Shown: piece after piece, positions 24,580 to 33,768 of the stretch
Numbering within the stretch: position 1 is the first letter of the stretch
How the letters are laid out: each line of letters begins with the position of its first letter
Notes under the pieces: generated by a model
The model's input: only the letters and a program-made list of their open reading frames with translations
Database searches by the model: none
What the model was told of the DNA's origin: nothing
Assembly (NCBI RefSeq): GCF_026891095.1
Contig: NZ_JAPTNL010000001.1
Location: 248,001-312,000, forward strand
Source: Roseovarius salincola
GTDB taxonomy: Bacteria > Pseudomonadota > Alphaproteobacteria > Rhodobacterales > Rhodobacteraceae
Direction of reading: 5' to 3'
DNA: 64,000 bases
Translations under genes and position numbers: made by a program

Positions 24580-26147
24580 GCGTTGGCCTTCGTGTTCGAA
24601 TCGGAGCGGTCTTCTGGCGGCAGAAGATGCGTCAAGGGGACGGTGGCTTCAATCACCGTGCCGCTATTGGCCGAGAGAATCCGCAAGCTGCCGTCCAGTT
24701 GCTCGACCCGTTCCTGCATGTTGCGCAGGCCCAGGCCCGCGCCGGTCGAGGGCGCGCTGCGGGTGGCTTCGATCCCCTGGCCGTCATCGGTGATGCGCAG
24801 GGTGGCGCCGCGGCTGTGACCGCGCAGGGCGATGGACACGGTGCTGGCGCGCGAATGGCGCTCGATATTGGTCAGCGCCTCCTGGGCGACGCGGTAAAGC
24901 GCGATCTTGGCCTCGTCGTCCAGCCGGTTGCGGAACACCACGGTGTCAAATTCGGTGGCAACCCCGGTGCGCTGACCGAAATCCTCGATCAGGGCCTTGA
25001 GCGCGGGGCCAAGCCCCAGATCGTCCAGCGCGCCGGGGCGCAGATCACGGCTGATGCGGCGGACCTCGTTGATCGCGCCGGACAGATGCGAGATGCCGCG
25101 ATCCAGGTCGCCTTGTGCGCGCGCATCGCCGCTGACCAGGCGCCGCTTGGCGATATCCAGCGCATAGCGCACGCCGACCAGGATCTGGCTGATCCCGTCA
25201 TGCAATTCGCGCGCGACGCGGCCGCGCTCCTCCTCCTGGGCGTCAAAGACGCGCTGCGTCAGCTTCTTGAGCTTGGCATCGGCCAGGCGGCGCTCGCGGA
25301 TGGTGATCAACAGCCCGCTGCCAAAGACCAGAAGCAGCGCTGCCAGCGTGATCGCCCCTATATAAAGGAACGTGCGCTCGACGCGGGCCTCGACCTGATC
25401 GCGCGCGGCGGCGACCGTGGCCAGCACGTCATCCACGAACACCCCGGTTCCCACGGCCCACCGCCAATCCTGAAAGCCGATCACATAGGTGATCATGCGC
25501 GCGATTTCCCCGGTCGAGGGCTTGGGCCAGTCATAGCTGTGATAGCCCCCGCCCGAACGCGCGAGGCGGATCAGTTCGTCGGTGATGGCGATCCCGTTGG
25601 GGTCCGTGAGCCCGCGCCAGTTGGCGCCGATCAGATCGGTTTCGCGCGGGCTGACAAGGTTGTTGCCAGCGTAGTCATAGACGAAAAAATATCCGTCCTG
25701 CCCATAGAGCATCGCCGAAAGCGTCTGAGTGACCAGAAGCTTGGCTGCCTCGTCATCGGGCGCGGCGCGGCCATAGACATTGATCACGGCATTGCGCGCT
25801 ATCGAGATGTAGTTCTTCAGCTCGGCGCGCTTGGCCTCGATCAGCTGGCGTTCAAGCTGATGGATTTCGCGCTCGGCCAGCTGGCGGGATTGAAGCGTCA
25901 CCAGCACCGAGACCAGCACCGCGGCGGCCAGAAAGGGCAGGGCGGTGATCAGAAATAGTTTCTGCCCGTAATTCAGCCGCTGGCCAAAGCGCCAGCCGCC
26001 CGCGCCGCCGCGCAACGGGTAGATGTTGCGCAGCTGCGCCTTGGCAGCGCGCCGGAATGGCCAGCGCTGCGCGCTTTCGCCGCCGTTTTCGCGCCCCTTG
26101 GGGCCGTTTCTACGCAAAAGTAGGTATTTCCAACGGCTTTGCGTCAC
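24576..26147 (-). CDS. Single-Cache sensor kinase, HisKA_3 type
   Basis: The 523-residue protein has a membrane segment near 63-82, a periplasmic single-Cache sensor (LVTQTLSAMLYGQDGYFFVYD near 137-157, PNGIAITDELIRLARSGGG, FQDWRWAVGTGVFVDDV) and a second membrane segment near 265-285. The C-terminal kinase part is NarX-like: dimerisation motif EEERGRVARELHDGISQIL with the phospho-acceptor His near 319, then an ATPase domain with RVAQEALTNIERHS and GAGLGLRNM. The start is uncertain: a GTG at 26147 gives an Arg-rich 62-residue cytoplasmic beginning, and I see no better start. This Cache type often senses small carboxylates, which would suit the divergent TRAP operon. Confidence 0.87.
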   Translation of the reverse strand: MTQSRWKYLLLRRNGPKGRENGGESAQRWPFRRAAKAQLRNIYPLRGGAGGWRFGQRLNYGQKLFLITALPFLAAAVLVSVLVTLQSRQLAEREIHQLERQLIEAKRAELKNYISIARNAVINVYGRAAPDDEAAKLLVTQTLSAMLYGQDGYFFVYDYAGNNLVSPRETDLIGANWRGLTDPNGIAITDELIRLARSGGGYHSYDWPKPSTGEIARMITYVIGFQDWRWAVGTGVFVDDVLATVAAARDQVEARVERTFLYIGAITLAALLLVFGSGLLITIRERRLADAKLKKLTQRVFDAQEEERGRVARELHDGISQILVGVRYALDIAKRRLVSGDARAQGDLDRGISHLSGAINEVRRISRDLRPGALDDLGLGPALKALIEDFGQRTGVATEFDTVVFRNRLDDEAKIALYRVAQEALTNIERHSRASTVSIALRGHSRGATLRITDDGQGIEATRSAPSTGAGLGLRNMQERVEQLDGSLRILSANSGTVIEATVPLTHLLPPEDRSDSNTKANA

Positions 26148-26180
26148 TGTAGCGTCCTGTCACTCGGAATGATCCAGCTG

Positions 26181-26197
26181 GCGGGCAGTCTGCCCGC
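26181..26197. promoter_or_regulatory. Perfect palindrome upstream of TRAP operon
   Basis: GCGGGCAG and CTGCCCGC flank a single T (26181-26197), a 17-bp perfect inverted repeat 33 bp before the dctP start and 34 bp from the kinase start. It could be an operator or a short leader hairpin. Confidence 0.45.
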
Positions 26198-26229
26198 TAT
26201 GGATGTATGTTGTAATGGGAGGATAACAC

Positions 26230-27318
26230 ATGGACCGTCGTTCATTCTTGAAGAATTCCGCTCTGGGCGGATCGGCAGCGGCCGCGACGGCGCTGGCGGC
26301 ACCTGCATATGCACAGGGCAAACGCACGCTGACGCTCGTCACCACCTGGGGCCGTGGGCTGGCGGGTGTGCATGACGCCGCGCAATACTGCGCTGACAAC
26401 ATCACCGCCGCGACCGACGGACAATTGACCGTCGACCTGAAGGCCGGTGGCGAGCTGGTCGGGGCATTCGAGGTGTTCGACGCGGTTTCGGCCGGTCAGG
26501 CTGACATCTATCATGGCGTAGACTACTATTTCCTTGGGCAGCACCCGGCACTGGCGTTCTTCTCGAACATCCCGTTCGGTATGACCTTCCAGGAATTCAG
26601 CAACTGGTATTATCATGACGGTGGCCGCGAACTTCAGGATCAGGTGTCCGAGATCTTCGGCCTCAAGACATTCGCTGCAGGCAATACCGGCCCGCAATCG
26701 GGTGGCTGGTTCAACAAGGAAATCAACTCGCCCGCCGATTTCGAGGGCCTGAAATTCCGCATGCCCGGCCAGGGTGGCGAAGTTCTTGGCCGTCTCGGCG
26801 CTTCGGTGCAGAACCTTCCCGGCTCCGAAGTCTACCAGGCGCTGGCGTCGGGTGCGATCGACGGGACCGAGTGGATCGGCCCCTGGGCCGACGAGAAGGC
26901 CGGTTTCCAGGAAATCACCAAGACCTATTACACCGCCGGCTTCCATGAATCCGGGCCGAACCTGTCGCTGGCCTTTAACCGCGAGGTGTTCGACTCGTTC
27001 ACGCCCGCGCAGCAGGCCGCGGTCGAAAATGTCTGCGCGGCCGCGAATATCTGGAGCATGTCGCAGTTCATGGCCAACAACTCGGCGGCGCTCGAGCGTC
27101 TGCAGTCGGGTGGCGTCAAGATCATGAAATTCCCCGACGAGGTCTGGGATGCCTTCGGCACCAATTCGGTTGAGGTGGTCCGCCAGCATCTGGACGATCC
27201 GCTCTACAAGGAAGTCTATGACAGCTACATGGCGTCGATGAAGAAGTCGGCCGCCTGGATCAGCCGTTCGCAAGGGGCCTATACGGCTCAGCGGAACCGC
27301 GTCCTGGAAGCGATGTAA
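26230..27318 (+). CDS. TRAP transporter solute-binding protein (TakP-like)
   Basis: The 362-residue protein is the periplasmic binding subunit of a tripartite ATP-independent transporter. A twin-arginine-type signal (MDRRSFLKNSALGG, cleavage likely after PAYA near residue 28) precedes a DctP-fold domain. Family landmarks are GGWFNKEINSPADFEGLKFR and MPGQGGEVLGRLGA near residue 177. The sequence resembles the TakP branch that binds 2-oxoacids such as pyruvate; lactate or related acids are alternatives. GGAGGA precedes the ATG. It is the first gene of a P-Q-M operon that is divergent from the Cache kinase/NarL pair. Confidence 0.92.
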   Translation: MDRRSFLKNSALGGSAAAATALAAPAYAQGKRTLTLVTTWGRGLAGVHDAAQYCADNITAATDGQLTVDLKAGGELVGAFEVFDAVSAGQADIYHGVDYYFLGQHPALAFFSNIPFGMTFQEFSNWYYHDGGRELQDQVSEIFGLKTFAAGNTGPQSGGWFNKEINSPADFEGLKFRMPGQGGEVLGRLGASVQNLPGSEVYQALASGAIDGTEWIGPWADEKAGFQEITKTYYTAGFHESGPNLSLAFNREVFDSFTPAQQAAVENVCAAANIWSMSQFMANNSAALERLQSGGVKIMKFPDEVWDAFGTNSVEVVRQHLDDPLYKEVYDSYMASMKKSAAWISRSQGAYTAQRNRVLEAM

Positions 27319-27335
27319 TCCACCTGTCGGCAATC

Positions 27336-27365
27336 TGCGCCCCCGGTCATGCGGCCGGGGGCGCA
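27336..27365 (+). other. Strong hairpin between TRAP P and Q genes
   Basis: TGCGCCCCCGG (27336-27346) and CCGGGGGCGCA (27355-27365) form a perfect 11-bp stem with an 8-base loop, 17 bp after the dctP-type stop. There is no T-run. Such stems can protect the upstream message and lower expression of downstream genes, suiting the need for excess binding protein. Confidence 0.65.
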
Positions 27366-27453
27366 AGTCTGGACTCTGCTGAAACGGCGCCAATGAAACC
27401 ACAGCATGTGGGCCGCAGGCGCGAATTCAAGGCAGACTCCGTGCGAGGGGACC

Positions 27454-28389
27454 ATGCAGCAAGATACGAGTATGACGATCCTTGATGTCCTGTCCGCGCT
27501 TGGCGGCGGGATCATGGTGTTCTTTCAGAACATCGCCATGGCATTCTACAATCTGGGCTATGCGATCTCGCATCCGGCCCTGTGGCTGAATTGGTCCGAC
27601 AAGGAAGCGGTGATGCGCTTCGTCTACTATGGCGGATCGGTCGAGTTCTTTTATGTCGTGTTCACCGCATTCCTTGTGGCTACGGGTATCGGCCTGTGGC
27701 GCAACAGTGTGATGTGGGCCTATGTGCGCGTGCTCGAAGGCTTCGCGAACACGGTGGGGCGGTTCTTTGCCTGGGCCGGGCTGCTGATGGTGGTGCAACA
27801 GATCATTATCGTCTTCGTTCAGCGAATCTTCGCGCGACCCGACATCGTCATCGGGCTGGGAATCCCGATCGATCTGGATATCAGCTGGTGGTCAGAGGAG
27901 TTGAAACTTTACAACGCGATGGTTGTCTCACTCTGTGCCACCTACACCTTCGTGCAGGGCTCGCATGTGCGCGTCGATCTGATCTATTCCGCTGTGCGCT
28001 TTCGCACCAAGAAGATGATCGACATGTTCGGCTCGCTGTTCTTCATGCTGCCGATGGCGGTGCTGATCTGGCTCTACGGCTGGTTCTTCATGTGGCGGCA
28101 TCTGATCGTGCCCAAGCCCTCGGCCAGTGAGGGCCTGGACCGGCTGTTGATGAAATCCCGCGCGATGCGCTGGAATGTCGAAACCATCGGCTTCTCGCCC
28201 AACGGATTCAACGGCTATTTCCTGTTCAAGGTTCTTCTGGTGGGGTTCGCCGCGATGATTTTCCTTCATGCGATCGCGTTTTTCTACCGCTCCTATCTGG
28301 AGTGGAAGGAAGGCGAGGAGAGCGAAAACAGGTATCTCGACAAGGACAATCTTGGCGACGGCGAAGAAGCCTATGAAGGCACGCATTAA
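27454..28389 (+). CDS. TRAP transporter small membrane subunit
   Basis: The 311-residue protein is a DctQ-type subunit, larger than the usual 160-200 residues. Four main membrane segments are visible, around residues 10-35, 55-75, 95-120 and 195-220, and a further hydrophobic segment lies near 265-285. The DctQ landmark is GSHVRVDLIYSAVRFRTKKMIDM near 168-190. A soluble loop after the third segment (DIVIGLGIPIDLDISWW) and a Glu/Asp-rich C-terminus are extras. GAGGGG precedes the ATG at 27454. It lies 14 bp before the large subunit gene. Confidence 0.9.
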   Translation: MQQDTSMTILDVLSALGGGIMVFFQNIAMAFYNLGYAISHPALWLNWSDKEAVMRFVYYGGSVEFFYVVFTAFLVATGIGLWRNSVMWAYVRVLEGFANTVGRFFAWAGLLMVVQQIIIVFVQRIFARPDIVIGLGIPIDLDISWWSEELKLYNAMVVSLCATYTFVQGSHVRVDLIYSAVRFRTKKMIDMFGSLFFMLPMAVLIWLYGWFFMWRHLIVPKPSASEGLDRLLMKSRAMRWNVETIGFSPNGFNGYFLFKVLLVGFAAMIFLHAIAFFYRSYLEWKEGEESENRYLDKDNLGDGEEAYEGTH

Positions 28390-28403
28390 AAGGGCAGGAC
28401 ACC

Positions 28404-30758
28404 ATGCTATTCGGACTTGATGGCGTCGAGATCGGGCTAATCATCGTCTTCCTCTGCCTCTTTGGCGGGATTCTTTCGGGCTTTCCGGTGGCCTTTGCCA
28501 TCGGCGGCGCAGGGGTGATATCCTTTGCGATCATCGCCGCCCTGGACAGTGCCGGACTGCTGATCCATCAAAGTGTCGACACCGCCAGCGACGCCTATCG
28601 CGCATTGGTGGCGAGCGGGGTCAAACCCGACGCCATATCGGTGTTCCGATACCCCGACCTGCCCAGGCTGGGTGAATCCGTCTTCCCGCGTGGCTGGGAA
28701 GTGGCGCTGGACCGCAATGTCAGTTTCATCGTCAACCGCATCAACGAGCGTGTGTTGGCCGGCCAGTCGATCGAGACCCTGCTGGCCGTGCTGATGTTCG
28801 TGATGATGGGTATCACGCTGGAACGCTCGAAGATCGCGAACGACCTGTTGACAACGATGGCGCGTGTGTTCGGGCCACTGCCAGGCGGTCTTGCGGTGTC
28901 GGTGGTCGTCGTGGGCGCGTTCCTTGCGGCCTCGACCGGGATCGTGGGCGCTACTGTGGTGACCATGGGCCTCCTGTCGCTGCCCACCATGCTGCGCAAC
29001 AATTACAGCCCCGAGATCGCGACCGGCGTTATTGCCGCCAGCGGCACGCTGGGGCAAATTATCCCGCCCTCGATCGTGATCGTCCTGCTGGGGACGCTGG
29101 CGGGCGATCTTTATGCCACCTCGCAGGAGGCGCGCGCCCAGGCGGCGGGCTGCGGGGATGCGCTGACCTATCTGGGCGAACCTGCTGTGGTATCCGTGGG
29201 CACGCTGTTCCAGGCCGCGCTTTTGCCGGGGATCCTGCTGGCGCTGCTCTATGCGCTCTATGCATTTGGCTACGCGCTGTTCAATCCCAAGCGCGCCCCG
29301 GCGGTGGAGCTTGGCAGCACCAATGCCGAAGTCATCACCCGCAACGAGGCCTTCACCTGGTTCCTCGGTGTGCCTGTCGCGCTGATCGCCGGGTTGCTAT
29401 TGCTGGCGCAGGTGGGGATCATCGGCTCTCAAAGCCTCCAGGTCGACACCTTCACCGACCGTGGCGAGGGGGCCGCGCTGCGCACCAATGTGAGCGACGA
29501 TTGCAAGGCCGCGATGATCGAGTTGCACGGGCAGGCCGCCTGGGACGAGTCGGTCGCGCAGCAACAGGCAATCGACGAGTCAGGCGGAGTGGATGAGAGC
29601 CATCGCCTGACCCCCGAGGAAATCGCCGAGCGCGTCGCCGAAAAAGAGGCCAACGCCGCGCCCATCGGCACCGGCGTCGCCACGATACTGCTGCTCTCTG
29701 CGCTGGTGCTGGCATTGGCGCGCGGGGTGATGCCGTCGGCGCCGGCCAAACCGCTGCTGATCGGGGCGCTCGGGGTGGTTCTGGCCCTTCTGGCCGATAT
29801 CCTGCTGATCGCGCCCTCGACCAGTTCGGGCGCGTCGCTGGTGATCCTGGCCATTCCCTATGCGCTGGCGTTCTATGGCTGTGTTCATGCCGCGGGGCGG
29901 CTGGCGCAAAACGACATGATCCGCGTGGTCTTTCCGCCGCTCGTTCTGATCGTCGCCGTGCTGGGGTCGATCCTGGGCGGCATCACCAACCCGACACCGG
30001 CCGCGGCGCTTGGTGCGGGCGGGGCGATCATGCTGGCGGCCTATCGCCGGCTGAAGGATCTGGACCGTTCCGGCATGGTGATCATCTGGTCCACCTTCGC
30101 CATCGTGGTGGCGATCCTGCTGGGCATCAATTTCGATCTGCGGATCTCGCGCGGTGACGTGCCGATGGAAAGCTGGTTCGCCTTCATTGGCGCCTATGCC
30201 GCGTATCTCTATGCGGTGTTCGGGCTGCTGTATTCTTGCTGGGTGCTATTCACGGGCGGGATTCTGACGCCTGTCGTGCGCGAAACCGCCAAGGTGACAT
30301 CGATGGTGTTCACCATCCTGATCGGTTCGCAATTGCTGAACCTCGTGGTGATCTCGTTCGGGGGCGAGCATTACATCCAGCAATTCCTGCGCAGCTTCGA
30401 CAACGAGTACAAGGTTTTCCTGATCGTGATGCTGGTGCTGTTCATCCTGGGGTTCGTGCTGGATTTCCTGGAGATCATCTACATCGTGATCCCGATCGTC
30501 GGGCCGGTGATTTATGGCGGCACCTTCGATCCCAAATGGGTGACGATCATGATCGCGGTGAACCTGCAGACGAGCTTCCTCACGCCACCATTCGGCTTTG
30601 CGCTGTTCTATCTGCGAGGGGTCGCGCCCAAGGAGGTCACGACGGGCCATATCTATCGCGGCGTGGTGCCTTTCGTGCTGATTCAGGTGATGGGGCTGGG
30701 ACTCCTGTGGTTCTTCCCCGGTATCGTCACCATCGTGCCGGCCCTGATCGGAAACTGA
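28404..30758 (+). CDS. TRAP transporter large subunit, oversized
   Basis: The 784-residue protein is a DctM-type permease, nearly twice the usual 430 residues. DctM landmarks are present: GFPVAFAIGGAG (start), AASTGIVGATVVTMGLL near 174-190, ASGTLGQIIPPSIV near 212-225, and LQTSFLTPPFGFALFYL near the end. Two insertions account for the extra length: residues about 55-115 after the first membrane segments, and a soluble Asp/Glu-rich stretch about 342-417 (RLTPEEIAERVAEKEAN). The second is flanked by additional membrane helices. It works with the DctP and DctQ subunits encoded just upstream. Confidence 0.9.
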   Translation: MLFGLDGVEIGLIIVFLCLFGGILSGFPVAFAIGGAGVISFAIIAALDSAGLLIHQSVDTASDAYRALVASGVKPDAISVFRYPDLPRLGESVFPRGWEVALDRNVSFIVNRINERVLAGQSIETLLAVLMFVMMGITLERSKIANDLLTTMARVFGPLPGGLAVSVVVVGAFLAASTGIVGATVVTMGLLSLPTMLRNNYSPEIATGVIAASGTLGQIIPPSIVIVLLGTLAGDLYATSQEARAQAAGCGDALTYLGEPAVVSVGTLFQAALLPGILLALLYALYAFGYALFNPKRAPAVELGSTNAEVITRNEAFTWFLGVPVALIAGLLLLAQVGIIGSQSLQVDTFTDRGEGAALRTNVSDDCKAAMIELHGQAAWDESVAQQQAIDESGGVDESHRLTPEEIAERVAEKEANAAPIGTGVATILLLSALVLALARGVMPSAPAKPLLIGALGVVLALLADILLIAPSTSSGASLVILAIPYALAFYGCVHAAGRLAQNDMIRVVFPPLVLIVAVLGSILGGITNPTPAAALGAGGAIMLAAYRRLKDLDRSGMVIIWSTFAIVVAILLGINFDLRISRGDVPMESWFAFIGAYAAYLYAVFGLLYSCWVLFTGGILTPVVRETAKVTSMVFTILIGSQLLNLVVISFGGEHYIQQFLRSFDNEYKVFLIVMLVLFILGFVLDFLEIIYIVIPIVGPVIYGGTFDPKWVTIMIAVNLQTSFLTPPFGFALFYLRGVAPKEVTTGHIYRGVVPFVLIQVMGLGLLWFFPGIVTIVPALIGN

Positions 30759-30786
30759 CACATGCGCGCCTGCGCGGCGCGCGTGC

Positions 30787-31971
30787 CTAACGCAGCAATT
30801 CGCGCATGCCGCGATCAATCCCTTGCAGGGTCATCGGCATCATGCGCCCTTCGAAGATGTCGGCGATCATGCGGGTCGAATGCGTATAGCCCCATTGCCT
30901 TTCGGGGACCGGGTTGATCCAGACATGGGCGGGCCATTGCGCGCGGGCGCGCTCCAGCCAGACCTGCCCTGCCTCGGGGTTCCAGTGCTCGTTGGCACCG
31001 CCCGGATAGGCGACCTCGTAGGGACTCATGCTGGCGTCGCCCACGAAGATGCATTTGTAATCCGATCCATAGGTGTGCAGCACATCCCATGTCGGTGTCT
31101 GCGCATCCCAGCGGCGGTTATTGTCGCGCCACACGCCCTCATAGAGGCAGTTGTGGAAATAGTAGTATTCCAGATGCTTGAATTCGGCGCGCGCGGCGCT
31201 GAACAGCTCCTCGACCACCTTGATATGCGGGTCCATCGACCCGCCCACATCGAGAAACAGCAGCACCTTGATGGCGTTGCGCCGCTCGGGGCGGGTCTGC
31301 ACGTCAAGATAGCCATGTTCGGCGGTGGCGCGGATCGTGCCATCGAGGTCCAGTTCGTCATGCGCCCCGTCGCGCGCCCATTGGCGCAACCGCTTGAGCG
31401 CGATCTTGATGTTGCGCGTGCCCAGCTCGACGCTGTCGTCGAGGTTACGGAACTCGCGCTTGTCCCAGACCTTGACGGCGCGCTGGTGGCGCGACTTGTC
31501 CTGACCGATGCGCACGCCCTCGGGGTTGTAGCCATGCGCGCCGAAGGGCGAGGTGCCCGCGGTGCCGATCCACTTGTTGCCGCCCTGATGGCGCTTTTGC
31601 TGTTCGCGCAGCCGCTCCTTGAGCGTCTCCATCAACTTGTCAAAGCCGCCAAGCGCCTCGATCTCGGCTTTCTCTTCCTCGCTCAGGTGCTTTTCGGCCA
31701 GTTTCTCCAGCCAGTCGGCTGGCAGATCGACGGCATCCAGCACATCCTGGGCCGAAAGCGCCTCGAGCCCCTCGAAACTGGCGGCGAAGGCGCGGTCGAA
31801 ACGGTCGATCATGCGCTCGTCCTTCACCATCGCGCTGCGGGCGAGGTAATAGAATCCCTCCAGATCGTAGGTGACCAGATCGGCGCTCATCGCCTCGAGG
31901 AAGGTCAGGTACTCGCGCAGGCTGACCGGAACGCCGGCCTTGCGCAGATTATCGAAGAAGGGCAGGAACAT
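30787..31971 (-). CDS. CoxE-like VWA-domain protein
   Basis: The 394-residue protein starts MFLPFFDNLRKAGVPVSLREY and has a helical N-terminal half followed by a von Willebrand A domain. The metal-ion site motif reads LFLDVGGSMDPH near residue 245 (DxGxS instead of the usual DxSxS). CoxE-like VWA proteins usually pair with MoxR-type ATPases as chaperones that mature metalloenzymes or protein complexes. Here the MoxR gene lies 1.8 kb upstream on the same strand. The gene in between, only 10 bp away, encodes a 55-aa membrane peptide. It is convergent with the TRAP operon. Confidence 0.88.
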   Translation of the reverse strand: MFLPFFDNLRKAGVPVSLREYLTFLEAMSADLVTYDLEGFYYLARSAMVKDERMIDRFDRAFAASFEGLEALSAQDVLDAVDLPADWLEKLAEKHLSEEEKAEIEALGGFDKLMETLKERLREQQKRHQGGNKWIGTAGTSPFGAHGYNPEGVRIGQDKSRHQRAVKVWDKREFRNLDDSVELGTRNIKIALKRLRQWARDGAHDELDLDGTIRATAEHGYLDVQTRPERRNAIKVLLFLDVGGSMDPHIKVVEELFSAARAEFKHLEYYYFHNCLYEGVWRDNNRRWDAQTPTWDVLHTYGSDYKCIFVGDASMSPYEVAYPGGANEHWNPEAGQVWLERARAQWPAHVWINPVPERQWGYTHSTRMIADIFEGRMMPMTLQGIDRGMRELLR

Positions 31972-31981
31972 GCGCGCCCCC

Positions 31982-32149
31982 TCAGATCGAGGAGCGGTGG
32001 ACGATCAGAGTGATGAACAGACCCGCCAGCGCGAAGACCAGCGCATAGACGAAGGCATATTGCAGGATGTCGGCCAGGCGCCCCTTGCGGCGCTTGGCGA
32101 TCATTGTGCCGGTGACGGCGCCGAGGATGGCTCCCAGAATGACGATCAT
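31982..32149 (-). CDS. 55-residue membrane peptide
   Basis: A 55-codon frame starts at an ATG at 32149 (MIVILGAILGAVTGTMIAKR) and ends with TGA at 31982-31984. Two hydrophobic segments (about residues 1-16 and 30-48) flank a basic loop (AKRRKGRLAD). It lies 10 bp before the VWA gene and 9 bp after the DUF2927 gene on the same strand, so it fits the operon spacing exactly. The codon pattern continues that of its neighbours. I do not recognise the family; membrane location with two helices is predicted from composition. Confidence 0.75.
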   Translation of the reverse strand: MIVILGAILGAVTGTMIAKRRKGRLADILQYAFVYALVFALAGLFITLIVHRSSI

Positions 32150-32158
32150 TTGCCTGCA

Positions 32159-33529
32159 CTACCTGTTCGATCCCTTCAGCGGGCTGAGCATCGTAACCTC
32201 GCGCAATTTCGCGCGCACCGCCCAATCCGCTCCGAACCCGTAACGTGCCCAGCCCAGACTGTCCAGACGAACCGCCTGCGCTTCGGCGACGCGGCCGGTC
32301 ATGTCCAGCGCCTCGGCGCGCAACATCATGAGCGAGGCCAGAAGCGCGGCGTTCTCGTGCTGTTCGGCTATGGCGAGGTAGGGATTGACCAGCAACAGCG
32401 CCTCGGCGCCCCGCCCTTGGCTCAGCGAATAGGCGGCAAGCTGAGACGCTGCGTAAGCGCGGTGCAACTGGGTGCCGGGGCTGCGCTCGTAAAATTGATC
32501 GGCGATCAGGAATTGCTGCTGCGCCAGATCAGCGTCAACCGATTGCGACAGCCTGCCAAGGGCAAAATGGCTGAAGGCGCGGCGATGGTCCTGCCATCCC
32601 ATGACCTGAGCGATATGCACCGCCTCGCGCGCGGCCTCGCGGCGTTGCGCGGGGCGCGCGCCGGGTCCGAGGGCGGTCTGGATGGCGTCAATCCATGCGC
32701 GCGGCGTCGAACCGGGATATTGCGCAGCGCGTGAATCACCGGCCGGATTGAGGCGGGACAGGATCCCCGGCAGGCGCGCAGCCACCTGCGCGCGCGTCAT
32801 GCCCGACCGCAGTTCGGGCGCATAAAAGGCGCGCAGGATCAGCATATCGAACCCGGTCAGCACCGCATGCACATTGTCATCGTTGAAGACGGAATCCGGC
32901 AACCGGTAAAGATCGTTCAACGGCCCGAGCGCCTGCGCGACCTCCTCGTGCAGGCAGTCGCGCACTTCCTGCGGCGAAGAATCGTTGGGGATGAAGACCG
33001 CCAGCCGTTCGCGCTTGGTCAGCATACTCCAGTTGGTGGCGCGGCTCAGGCGGGCGGCGCGGTATTGCGAAAGACGCGATATGTTGGGCACCACGAAACA
33101 GGCCGCCTTGGGCAGGTAGCGGCGAATATCGCTCCGTGTCACTGCCTCGATGGTGATATTGGCGTCACCACCCGATTGCACGCGGCTGATGTCGATACCG
33201 GCCTCGCTGCGCAGGCGATGCAGCAAACGGTTGAGATCAGGAATGAGCGTGGGCGGCGGCGCACCGGTCACGCGCACCGTGATGGGCTGTTCGAAACGGG
33301 TGAAATAAGGCAGGTTACGGCCCGATTCCAACTGGAAACTCAGATCCATGAAATCGCGCTGGATGTCACGATTTGAACGCAGGACCGGCATGGGACGCGG
33401 CGCGGTGAATGACTTCATCGCCGGCATTGTGCTGGATTCATGTGTTGCCGCGCGTGACGGCATTTCACTGGACGGGCCGGGCGCACAGGCCCCCAGCAGA
33501 AAACTTGCAAACAGAACGATGCGGCGCAT
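32159..33529 (-). CDS. DUF2927 lipoprotein
   Basis: The 456-residue protein starts at an ATG at 33529 (MRRIVLFASFLLGAC) with a lipobox LGAC at about residues 12-15. The body matches DUF2927: RFEQPITVRVTG near 75, and the zinc-peptidase-like beginning DCLHEEVAQALGPLND with the HEE signature near 195. The signature recalls HExxH-type metalloproteases but has HEEVA, so activity is unclear. The C-terminal part has helical repeats with TPR-like character. A long upstream in-frame extension to 33751 lacks coding signs. It lies between the MoxR and VWA genes, with 239 bp to MoxR. Confidence 0.85.
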   Translation of the reverse strand: MRRIVLFASFLLGACAPGPSSEMPSRAATHESSTMPAMKSFTAPRPMPVLRSNRDIQRDFMDLSFQLESGRNLPYFTRFEQPITVRVTGAPPPTLIPDLNRLLHRLRSEAGIDISRVQSGGDANITIEAVTRSDIRRYLPKAACFVVPNISRLSQYRAARLSRATNWSMLTKRERLAVFIPNDSSPQEVRDCLHEEVAQALGPLNDLYRLPDSVFNDDNVHAVLTGFDMLILRAFYAPELRSGMTRAQVAARLPGILSRLNPAGDSRAAQYPGSTPRAWIDAIQTALGPGARPAQRREAAREAVHIAQVMGWQDHRRAFSHFALGRLSQSVDADLAQQQFLIADQFYERSPGTQLHRAYAASQLAAYSLSQGRGAEALLLVNPYLAIAEQHENAALLASLMMLRAEALDMTGRVAEAQAVRLDSLGWARYGFGADWAVRAKLREVTMLSPLKGSNR

Positions 33530-33768
33530 ATGTCCCCCGATACCTATTGAACTCACACTCGATGGCACGCGGGCAGAACCTGTCCGCGCGACATGGCCTC
33601 CGTGCGACGTGAAGCCGCCGGGGGATTGCGGACAACTGACACGGGCTTGCTGTCGTGGGTAAGGAAGCTTGGGGGCAAAACTATGACCGGCTTCACGCGC
33701 CACGGCACCCCGGGCGAGGTGTTGCAGGAAGTGCCGTGGAAACAAAGCCATGAAGGGTCTCGCCTGGG

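Noticed and set aside
33700-33739. Inverted repeat CCACGGCAC / GTGCCGTGG downstream of the MoxR gene
   Set aside because: The loop is 22 bases and no T-run follows on the minus strand. It could be a weak terminator but is not supported enough to list.
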